Assembly: GCA_023253875.1 (NCBI GenBank)
Contig: JALRFC010000011.1
Coordinates: 14,148 to 19,336, forward strand
Length of the DNA stretch: 5,189 nucleotides
Source of the DNA: Candidatus Kapaibacterium sp.
Lineage (GTDB): Bacteria > Bacteroidota > Ignavibacteria > Kapaibacteriales > UBA961
Direction of reading: 5' to 3'
Shown here: piece by piece, positions 1 to 5,189 of the stretch
Position numbering within the stretch: the stretch's first letter is position 1
Layout: each line of letters starts with the position of its first letter
Notes under the pieces: generated by a model
Database searches by the model: none
What the model saw: the letters and a program-made list of their open reading frames with translations, nothing else
Told to the model about the DNA's origin: nothing
Made by a program: the position numbers and the translations under genes

Positions 1-946
1 GCTGATGAATTTCCGTTGGAATGATATCCAGAATTCTATTCATACCATCGGTTGCTCTTCCGCCCGCTTGTTCGATGATCATTGCAAGTGGATTCAATTC
101 ATAGAGCAAGCGCAATTTGCCATTGGGATACTTGGAATCACCGGGATACATGAAAATACCGCCATAATGTAAAGTACGATGAATATCAGCGACTGCTGTT
201 CCGATATAACGAAGTGAATATGGCTTGCCTTGTTCTTGTTGTTTCAAGTGATCAACATAACGTTTCATGCCTTCGGACCATAGACCATAATTTCCTTCAT
301 TCACGCTATAGATTTTGCCTTGTTTCGGCATGCGAACCTTTTCATGCGTAAGAAGAAAATCACCAATGGTTTGATCATAAGTGAAAACATCAACGCCATG
401 TCCGGAAGTATAGACCAATGTCGTTGCACTGCCATAACAAGCATATCCTGCTGCAACTTGTTTATAACCCGGTTGTAGAATATCACGCTCATCTCCATCT
501 TCAGTGGAATTGAGATCCAATCTACGATAGATGGAAAAGATGGTACCAATGGTGGTGTTTACATCAATATTTGAAGAGCCATCCAAAGGATCGAAGAGCA
601 ATACATATTTCCCTTTGGGATATTCATCCGGGATTTTGATGATACCCTCGGATTCTTCCGATGCCATCACGCAGAGATGTCCACCATGATCCATGGCTCG
701 AAAGATGACTTCATTGGCAAATTCATCTAGCTTTTTGACCGTTTCACCATGAATATTCGTTGAATCTGTAATGCCCAGCACATCATTCAATCCCGCACGG
801 CGTACATCCCGAGCAATGATGCGTAATGCAAGAGTCAAGTCTCTCAATAATCTGGAATATTCCCCTGTTGCGGTTGGATGGAATTGCTGTTCCTCGGCAA
901 TATGTCGTTCAATTGTGACTAACCGAGATACTCGAAGAAATGACAT
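1..946 (-). CDS. fbp: Class I fructose-1,6-bisphosphatase (3' end cut by window edge)
   Basis: Cytoplasmic Mg-dependent enzyme that hydrolyses fructose 1,6-bisphosphate to fructose 6-phosphate and phosphate, the committed step of gluconeogenesis. I translated the minus strand from the ATG at 946 and it stays open for 315 codons to the window edge. Visible family features: N-terminal VTIERHI (10-16); the SEE metal-ligand stretch (96-98); the DPLDGSSN metal/phosphate motif (119-126) followed by GTIFSIYRR; then QVAAGYACYGS, SVNEGNY, RYIGTAVADIHR, GKLRLLYE and EQAGGRATDG, which form the substrate pocket and catalytic core. The reading ends at ILDIIPTEIHQ. In E. coli Fbp (332 aa) the equivalent point lies about 25-30 residues before the end, so little is missing. 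The start fits the family N-terminus. The frame is open upstream to a stop at 1085-1087, but only GTG/TTG codons offer alternatives. No Shine-Dalgarno sequence is visible. It is divergent from ruvB across 147 bases. Confidence 0.96.
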   Translation of the reverse strand, partial: MSFLRVSRLVTIERHIAEEQQFHPTATGEYSRLLRDLTLALRIIARDVRRAGLNDVLGITDSTNIHGETVKKLDEFANEVIFRAMDHGGHLCVMASEESEGIIKIPDEYPKGKYVLLFDPLDGSSNIDVNTTIGTIFSIYRRLDLNSTEDGDERDILQPGYKQVAAGYACYGSATTLVYTSGHGVDVFTYDQTIGDFLLTHEKVRMPKQGKIYSVNEGNYGLWSEGMKRYVDHLKQQEQGKPYSLRYIGTAVADIHRTLHYGGIFMYPGDSKYPNGKLRLLYELNPLAMIIEQAGGRATDGMNRILDIIPTEIHQ

Positions 947-1093
947 TGCGGAATCACCGAAACAAAAAACTTTAGTATGGCATTGTGAAGTTTTAATTTG
1001 CACTCTCAATGCATGATTTGATTGGAAATTACCAATCCGATGAATGAAAGCAAAGGACAAGAGTCTTTCTGACAAATAATTAATCTACTCGTC
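947..1093. promoter_or_regulatory. Divergent fbp-ruvB intergenic region
   Basis: This 147-base AT-rich spacer must hold the promoters of both fbp (leftward) and ruvB (rightward), since the genes are transcribed away from each other. I found no exact match to the Bacteroidota -7 element TAnnTTTG on either strand. The nearest on the plus strand is TTAATTTG at 993-1000, with one mismatch and no suitably placed upstream TTTG. No convincing sigma-70 pair is present either. A small inverted repeat lies near the middle (1020-1037). The role of the region is inferred from gene orientation alone. Confidence 0.5.
1020..1037. repeat. 6-bp inverted repeat between fbp and ruvB (possible operator)
   Basis: GATTGG (1020-1025) and CCAATC (1032-1037) are perfect reverse complements separated by the six bases AAATTA. 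The element sits in the middle of the divergent spacer, 73 bases before the fbp ATG and 56 bases before the ruvB ATG, where a dimeric regulator could act on both genes. There is no U-tract, so it is not an intrinsic terminator. The arms are short enough for chance to be a real possibility, and no regulator is known from this window. Confidence 0.3.
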
Positions 1094-2125
1094 ATGGCAA
1101 AACACATAGACAGGCAATCAGACATCGTCAGCAATCAACGATCACATGAAGATGAGACAGACATCACATTGCGTCCTTCTTCATTTGATGACTTCACGGG
1201 ACAAGCAAAAATTGTTGACAATTTAAAAGTGTTCATTGCAGCAGCGAGAAATCGTGGCGAGGCATTGGATCATGTATTATTGACCGGACCCCCGGGCTTG
1301 GGAAAGACAACGCTTAGTCATATCATCGCACATGAAATGCGAGCTGAGATAAAAACAACATCGGGTCCTGTATTGGAAAAACCGGGTGATCTCGCCGGAC
1401 TTCTCACGAATTTGAAAGAAGGCGATATTCTCTTCATTGATGAGATTCATCGATTATCTCCGGTGATTGAAGAGTATCTGTATTCAGCGATGGAAGATTA
1501 TGTGCTGGACATCATGATTGAATCGGGTCCCGCTGCTCGATCCGTGCAAATCACTATCCCACGATTCACTTTGGTCGGTGCCACTACGAGAGCAGGTTTA
1601 TTGACTGCTCCATTGCGCTCACGCTTCGGTGTTGTCAGTCGTTTGGATTATTATTCTCATCAGGATCTGTATCATGTGATTGTGCGATCGGCGAATATCT
1701 TAAATGTTCCAATTGATGAAGATGGAGCTCAAGAAATTTCTCGTAGATCTAGAGGCACCCCGCGCATTGCGAATAGATTGCTCAGAAGAACCAGAGATTT
1801 TGCAGAAATCAAAGGCAAAGGTACCATCACAAAAGAGATTGCACATATCGCACTGTCAGCATTGGAGGTTGATGAATATGGTCTCGATGAAATGGATAAG
1901 CGCATTCTGCTTGCCATCATAGATAAATTCAATGGAGGACCTGTAGGCGTTGGTACTTTGGCAGTTGCAGTAGGTGAGGAGGCCGGAACTTTGGAAGAAG
2001 TGTATGAACCATTCTTGATTCAACAAGGATTTTTGCAAAGAACACAAAGAGGCCGAGAAGCGACTTCATTATGCTATAAACATTTTGGAAAAGAAAGCCG
2101 AAACAATCAGGAATTATTTGAGTGA
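1094..2125 (+). CDS. ruvB: Holliday junction branch migration ATPase RuvB
   Basis: Motor of the RuvAB complex: hexameric AAA+ rings bind RuvA at a Holliday junction and pump DNA by ATP hydrolysis during recombinational repair, before RuvC cleavage. The 343 residues match the family along the whole length (E. coli RuvB is 336). Visible parts: Walker A GPPGLGKT (65-72); Walker B and start of the next helix ILFIDEIHRL (112-121); the GPAARS segment (145-150); sensor 1 GATTRAG (162-168); the arginine-finger region LRSRFG (174-179); sensor 2 RGTPRIANR (220-228); and the C-terminal winged helix ending GFLQRTQRGREAT (312-324). An in-frame stop at 1070-1072 and no ATG between it and 1094 fix the start. 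No Shine-Dalgarno sequence precedes it. ruvA and ruvC are not adjacent. The 3' end overlaps the convergent cyclase gene by 19 bases, and no hairpin terminator follows. Confidence 0.98.
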   Translation: MAKHIDRQSDIVSNQRSHEDETDITLRPSSFDDFTGQAKIVDNLKVFIAAARNRGEALDHVLLTGPPGLGKTTLSHIIAHEMRAEIKTTSGPVLEKPGDLAGLLTNLKEGDILFIDEIHRLSPVIEEYLYSAMEDYVLDIMIESGPAARSVQITIPRFTLVGATTRAGLLTAPLRSRFGVVSRLDYYSHQDLYHVIVRSANILNVPIDEDGAQEISRRSRGTPRIANRLLRRTRDFAEIKGKGTITKEIAHIALSALEVDEYGLDEMDKRILLAIIDKFNGGPVGVGTLAVAVGEEAGTLEEVYEPFLIQQGFLQRTQRGREATSLCYKHFGKESRNNQELFE

Positions 2126-3930
2126 TCGAGGAAATATGTTTTCATCGGACCTTTTCCTTTGATATCCAATATTCCGCGGGAGACACATTGAAAATGTGGG
2201 TGAAATTCTATTAAATTCTTAAAATATTCTGTGATATGAATTTTACCTTTTTCACTGGTATTTTCCATTCTACTTGCAATGTTGATAGCATCTCCCCATA
2301 AGTCATAACTATACTTGTCCTCACCGATTATACCTGCAATTGCATCGCCTGCATGAAGTCCAATACGTAAGTGAACAGGAAATGTCCCAATTGAAAATGT
2401 TTGTGATGCAGAGAGAATTTCCAGGGCAAATTCAGCTATTCGCACAGCATGATCTTCTCTTTTTTGTGGGACACCACATACCGCCATATAGGAATCACCT
2501 ATAGTTTTTATTTTTTCTATCCCATGATTCTTTGCAATCCTATCAAACTCTGTGAATAGTCTATTCAAGTCTTGGATTAATAATTCGGGAGACATCGATG
2601 AAGTCATCGAGGTGAAATCCATGATGTCTGAGAAGAAGATACTGATATCTTTTGCCGAGTCGACAATGTGTTGTTCCCCATCCAAGATTCTATCAGCTAT
2701 CGTACTTGGGAGAATGCTATGTAACATTCTTTCTTGTTCTTTATAGCGAGCTAATTGCATGAGTTTTTCACGTTCTATCACATCCGCTTTTCTTTGTTGA
2801 TCCAATAACTCAGCCTTGTGCTTTGTTTCTTCGGAGAGTAACTCTGCCTGAAGTTCATTGAATCGCTTTAAATGAATGAGTGCTTTTTCCCAATGTTGAG
2901 TCTGTTCATACAATTCACTCAGAGACTTATGATTGGAGCTTTCTTCTTGCCTTGTTTGTAATTGAGTATGAATTTCGAGTGCTTTCAAGATATAATCTTC
3001 AGCACGTATAGGATCATAATTCGGATTATCTTGATTCTTGAAAAGATGCCCAAGATTGCCATATTGAATTGCTATGGACATGGGGTCTTGTATTTCTTTT
3101 GAGTACTCAAGAACTTGTTTATGAATTTCATAGGACTCTTCAAATTTCCCAAGATATTCAAACAAAATTCCCAGATTACTTTGCACATGGGAAGCACCTG
3201 ATTTATCATTCAAGAGAATAAAATTCTCGAGCGCTCGCTGAAAATATGATTCAGCCAATTCATAATCATTGGTTAATAAATATACGCCTCCGATTGATAA
3301 GCAATTATTTGCAATACCTCGAAGATCGTTTGAAGATTCATGTATGTGTAAAGCATGACTTAGATACTCGAGTGCTTTGGCATAATGCCTCATGGTAAAA
3401 TAGACATTACCTATATTCCCCGTATTTGCCGCAACTCCAAGTTCATTCCCTAATTCTTCATAGAGTCTTCTTGCTTTGTCCATATACTCCAATGACTTTT
3501 TATAGTCAGCCAATAATCTATACATGATGGCAATATTGGTATAGGTTGAAGCAAGTCCATTTGTGTTATTCTCGAGCACAAAGATTTCTTCTGCTTGCAA
3601 ACACAGCTCAATTGCTTTTGCAAATTCACTTTCACTCTTATGGATATTGGCTAAAGCAATGAGTCCCTTTGCATAATGATATCTATGTTCAATACTCGTC
3701 ATGGTATTGAAAATAATCTCGCACAATGTTTTTGCTTGTTGAGTATTCCCTAAATAGTAATGTACATTTATCAGTAAGAGAATTATTGAAGTTCGTAATT
3801 CCGGGATTTGTTGTACTTCAGGTTCATTGAGTAAGAGAGCACCTTTATCTAATACATATTGGAAGTTTGTACCTTCAAGAACCAAAGATTCTAAATATGC
3901 GACTTCATTCTTGATTTCATTCAAAAGCAT
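2107..3930 (-). CDS. Soluble TPR-repeat class III adenylate cyclase
   Basis: Predicted cytoplasmic enzyme making cAMP from ATP as a homodimer. From the ATG at 3930 it has 607 residues. A GTG at 3942 (four residues more) is the only other start before an upstream stop at 3949-3951. Residues 47-364 are eight TPR units starting at 47, 87, 127, 167, 207, 247, 287 and 331. A charged, coiled-coil-like linker (about 362-401) leads into SILPSTIADRI (405-415), the usual helix before a cyclase domain. The catalytic domain (about 425-600) holds both metal aspartates (D435 in FFSDIMDFT, D479 in KTIGDSYM), the adenine-selecting pair K475 and D543 (in YDLWGD), transition-state residues N550 and R554 (in NIASRM), and IKGKG (590-594). 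K and D at the selector sites favour ATP over GTP. No signal peptide, membrane segment or other sensor domain is seen, so control is probably by partner binding to the TPR array. A terminator upstream separates it from the peroxidase gene. The class call is firm; the ligand or partner is unknown. Confidence 0.93.
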   Translation of the reverse strand: MLLNEIKNEVAYLESLVLEGTNFQYVLDKGALLLNEPEVQQIPELRTSIILLLINVHYYLGNTQQAKTLCEIIFNTMTSIEHRYHYAKGLIALANIHKSESEFAKAIELCLQAEEIFVLENNTNGLASTYTNIAIMYRLLADYKKSLEYMDKARRLYEELGNELGVAANTGNIGNVYFTMRHYAKALEYLSHALHIHESSNDLRGIANNCLSIGGVYLLTNDYELAESYFQRALENFILLNDKSGASHVQSNLGILFEYLGKFEESYEIHKQVLEYSKEIQDPMSIAIQYGNLGHLFKNQDNPNYDPIRAEDYILKALEIHTQLQTRQEESSNHKSLSELYEQTQHWEKALIHLKRFNELQAELLSEETKHKAELLDQQRKADVIEREKLMQLARYKEQERMLHSILPSTIADRILDGEQHIVDSAKDISIFFSDIMDFTSMTSSMSPELLIQDLNRLFTEFDRIAKNHGIEKIKTIGDSYMAVCGVPQKREDHAVRIAEFALEILSASQTFSIGTFPVHLRIGLHAGDAIAGIIGEDKYSYDLWGDAINIASRMENTSEKGKIHITEYFKNLIEFHPHFQCVSRGILDIKGKGPMKTYFLDHSNNS

Positions 3931-3965
3931 TGCAAATACCACTATGTGTCAGAGTAACATTTCAG

Positions 3966-3999
3966 CAAAATTAGCCATGGTATGGAGAACATCATCAAA
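3966..3999 (-). promoter_or_regulatory. Candidate Bacteroidota-type promoter of the cyclase gene
   Basis: Read on the minus strand, TAATTTTG (3973 down to 3966) is an exact match to the Bacteroidota -7 consensus TAnnTTTG. A TTTG (3999 down to 3996) lies 22 bases upstream as a possible -33 element, at the long end of the usual spacing. Transcription would begin near 3960, giving a leader of about 30 bases before the ATG at 3930. The -33 element falls inside the U-tract of the preceding gene's terminator. A single 8-base degenerate match can occur by chance in AT-rich DNA, so this remains a candidate. Confidence 0.35.
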
Positions 4000-4025
4000 A
4001 AAAAATGCCTTGAATTTCAAGGCAT
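3997..4025 (-). terminator. Intrinsic terminator of the glutathione peroxidase gene
   Basis: A 9-bp perfect stem, ATGCCTTGA (4005-4013) with TCAAGGCAT (4017-4025), closes on a three-base loop. On the plus strand it is preceded by a run of A from 3997. For leftward transcription this is a hairpin followed directly by eight U, a textbook Rho-independent terminator. It begins 25 bases after the peroxidase stop codon. The plus-strand side has no T-run, so it is directional. It isolates the cyclase gene from read-through. Confidence 0.9.
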
Positions 4026-4050
4026 CTTATTCGATATATTCTGAATTCCA

Positions 4051-4653
4051 TTATTTGGCTTCTTCTTGCTCTATAGCTTGAATCAATTCTTCAGAAAGTG
4101 GATCAACACCGGATTTGAAGCGCTTGACTATTCTACCATGTTTATCTACAAGAAATTTCTCAAAATTCCAGCCAACCTCACCGGACAAATCGCCATTGCC
4201 ACCACCTGAAGTGAGAAATGCATAAAGTGGATGTTTATCTCCACCTTTTACGGAAATCTTTTCAAACATGTCAAATGTCACATTGAATTTCGTTGAACAA
4301 AATTCCTTGATTTCTGCATTGGTACCAGGTTCTTGTCCGCCAAAATTATTTGCGGGAAATCCAAGTATGCTGAGTCCTTTTGATTCATGTGCTTTATGCA
4401 ATGCTTCCAGATTTGCATATTGTCTTGTATAGCCACATTGAGATGCAACATTCACGATGAGTAAGACCCGACCTTTATAGTCAGCCAATGACTTTGCTGC
4501 TCCATCAATTGTATTGACTGTAAATTGATGTACTGTTCCATTTGAAGTATTACCGGTTGGAACAGCGCGGTCTTGAGCAGTGCATCCTATGGTTGACATG
4601 ATGATAATTCCAAATATTGCAAATATTGTCGGTGAGATCATGAAGTGTTTCAT
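4051..4653 (-). CDS. Glutathione peroxidase family protein (thioredoxin-type), predicted lipoprotein
   Basis: Thiol peroxidase reducing hydrogen peroxide and organic hydroperoxides. Residues 1-23 form a signal peptide with hydrophobic core (about 7-20) ending STIG before C24, a lipobox-like site that departs from consensus at -3 (T). A flexible T/S/G/N linker (25-40) follows, then the thioredoxin-fold domain (about 41-200). Active-site residues are all visible: peroxidatic C73 in NVASQCGYT (an ordinary Cys codon, TGT, not selenocysteine), Q107 in NNFGGQEPG, and W162-N163 in GWNFEKFLVD. C119 in EIKEFCS sits where thioredoxin-dependent members such as yeast Gpx3 and E. coli BtuE have the resolving cysteine, so thioredoxin-like reductants are likelier than glutathione. 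At 200 aa it exceeds the usual roughly 160 by the leader and linker. Likely membrane-anchored facing the periplasm. AAGGA (4666 to 4662) lies 8 bases before the ATG, the only clear ribosome site in the window, and favours M1 over the ATG at 4641. It is flanked by terminators on both sides. Confidence 0.93.
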   Translation of the reverse strand: MKHFMISPTIFAIFGIIIMSTIGCTAQDRAVPTGNTSNGTVHQFTVNTIDGAAKSLADYKGRVLLIVNVASQCGYTRQYANLEALHKAHESKGLSILGFPANNFGGQEPGTNAEIKEFCSTKFNVTFDMFEKISVKGGDKHPLYAFLTSGGGNGDLSGEVGWNFEKFLVDKHGRIVKRFKSGVDPLSEELIQAIEQEEAK

Positions 4654-4661
4654 GTATTCAT

Positions 4662-4666
4662 TCCTT
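4662..4666 (-). promoter_or_regulatory. Shine-Dalgarno site of the peroxidase gene
   Basis: AAGGA on the minus strand lies 8 bases upstream of the ATG at 4653, normal spacing for ribosome binding. It supports that start over the in-frame ATG at 4641, which lies 12 bases further in. The other gene starts in this window lack such a sequence, so it may mark a gene with higher translation demand. No confident promoter was recognised in the 82-base spacer upstream. Confidence 0.6.
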
Positions 4667-4711
4667 ATTAGTGTTACCTTTCTAACGAATTCTCGATACT
4701 CTTGGTTCCAA

Positions 4712-4737
4712 TAAAAAAACCGTCTTGTGGACGGTTT
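4712..4737 (-). terminator. Intrinsic terminator overlapping the stop codon of the membrane protein gene
   Basis: An 8-bp perfect stem, AAACCGTC (4717-4724) with GACGGTTT (4730-4737), has a TTGTG loop. Plus-strand bases 4713-4719 are all A, giving a U-run after the hairpin for leftward transcription. The TAA stop of the upstream gene (4738-4736) lies partly within the stem, so coding sequence and terminator are fused. It ends the transcript of the 4736-5189 gene before the peroxidase gene. Confidence 0.88.
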
Positions 4738-5189
4738 ATTTCTTCTTTGAATCAGGCGATTGCGTCATAAATATTTTCAGGAGTGATTCCACCTCAGCAT
4801 TCTTTGCACCGGTATCTTGAGTATTTCCTCCTAAAATTGAGAAAATACTTGATCCATCATGTGAAGAGTGTATTTGCTCTCTTTCATCTTCCTTTGGAGA
4901 GAAGATAAGCATGACTGCATAGACAATCAACAATATGAATTCTAAACTAAGTGCAAACAAAATGATGGATGGTTCACTCGATGGAATGAATTTCAAACCA
5001 CGAATACCGATGATGATGATAAGGACCGCCGCACCCATATATACCATTCCCAATATGGCATTTGCATATTGTATGGAAAAATAGGAACGCATATAAAATT
5101 GCAAAGCAACTTGTGTACGAATGAAAACTTCAAATGGACTTGTTGCTTCTTGCCAAAGCAATGCACCTTGTAAATTTTTCACTTCATCC
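4736..5189 (-). CDS. Unidentified protein with two membrane segments (5' end beyond window)
   Basis: I do not recognise this family. The frame is open from the right window edge to the TAA at 4738-4736. A GTG at 5182 could start a 148-residue protein, but the frame continues upstream (Asp-Glu codons) to the edge, so the true start is probably outside. Numbering from that GTG: an N-terminal stretch (1-41) with aromatic and amphipathic character (FEVFIRTQVALQFYMRSYF, 17-35); a first membrane helix at about 42-60; a short basic loop with RGLKFIPSSEPS (61-72); a second membrane helix at about 73-94 with a glutamate (E81) inside it; then a polar, probably disordered tail (95-148) beginning SPKEDEREQ and ending SPDSKKK. 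No catalytic motif, lipobox or signal-peptidase site is visible. It ends in its own terminator and so is not co-transcribed with the peroxidase gene. It could be a small membrane-anchored accessory protein; nothing supports a specific function. Confidence 0.75.
   Translation of the reverse strand, partial: DEVKNLQGALLWQEATSPFEVFIRTQVALQFYMRSYFSIQYANAILGMVYMGAAVLIIIIGIRGLKFIPSSEPSIILFALSLEFILLIVYAVMLIFSPKEDEREQIHSSHDGSSIFSILGGNTQDTGAKNAEVESLLKIFMTQSPDSKKK

Noticed and set aside
771..1016. Plus-strand open frame of 81 codons over the fbp start and spacer
   Set aside because: It is mostly antisense to the conserved FBPase N-terminus, with an Arg/Ser/Asn-rich composition typical of a shadow frame.
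947..1093. Sigma-70-like or Bacteroidota promoters for fbp and ruvB
   Set aside because: TTGCAC and TTAATTTG near 993-1003 resemble promoter elements, but neither has a partner at the right spacing.
2450..2700. Guanylate cyclase as the activity of the cyclase domain
   Set aside because: Guanylate specificity normally uses Glu and Cys (or similar) at the two selector sites. Here they are Lys (K475) and Asp (D543), the adenylate pattern.
3827..4081. Plus-strand open frame of 84 codons running from the cyclase 5' end through its promoter region into the peroxidase 3' end
   Set aside because: It lies antisense to two well-supported genes and to a clear terminator hairpin, and its translation has no domain-like character.
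4430..4445. Selenocysteine at the peroxidase active site
   Set aside because: The codon at the catalytic position is TGT (Cys), not TGA, so this is a cysteine-type enzyme.
4673..4686. GTTA-N6-TAAC inverted repeat upstream of the peroxidase gene
   Set aside because: Four-base arms are expected by chance in this composition, and nothing else supports an operator.

Overview
This is a 5.2 kb stretch of AT-rich, tightly packed bacterial chromosome with housekeeping and signalling genes. There is no sign of phage, insertion sequence, CRISPR array or RNA gene. The organism is probably a Gram-negative of the Bacteroidota/Chlorobiota side, such as an Ignavibacteria- or Kapabacteria-like lineage. Reasons: only one of the four gene starts inside the window has a clear Shine-Dalgarno sequence; one promoter candidate matches the Bacteroidota TAnnTTTG element; soluble TPR-cyclase proteins are frequent in such genomes; and there is a lipoprotein-type glutathione peroxidase. 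The placement is inferred from style, not proven.

Layout, left to right. Positions 1-946 (minus strand) hold class I fructose-1,6-bisphosphatase (fbp), cut by the left window edge a few tens of residues before its C-terminus. A 147-base divergent spacer (947-1093) contains a small inverted repeat. Positions 1094-2125 (plus) hold a complete ruvB. Its last 19 bases overlap tail-to-tail with a minus-strand gene (2107-3930) for a soluble class III adenylate cyclase carrying eight TPR units. Positions 3931-4050 hold the cyclase promoter region and the terminator of the next gene. Positions 4051-4653 (minus) hold a thioredoxin-type glutathione peroxidase with a lipoprotein signal peptide. Positions 4654-4735 are a short spacer carrying the terminator of an upstream gene. 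Positions 4736-5189 (minus) hold an unidentified protein with two membrane segments, running off the right edge.

The three minus-strand genes on the right point the same way but are separated by strong hairpin/U-tract terminators at 3997-4025 and 4712-4737, so they look like separate transcription units. No shared pathway is evident: gluconeogenesis, Holliday junction migration, cAMP signalling and peroxide defence sit side by side. The most interesting item is the TPR-cyclase, whose repeats keep an exact 40-residue period and whose catalytic residues are all present, suggesting an active cAMP synthase controlled by protein-protein contact. I do not see a previously undescribed system here.
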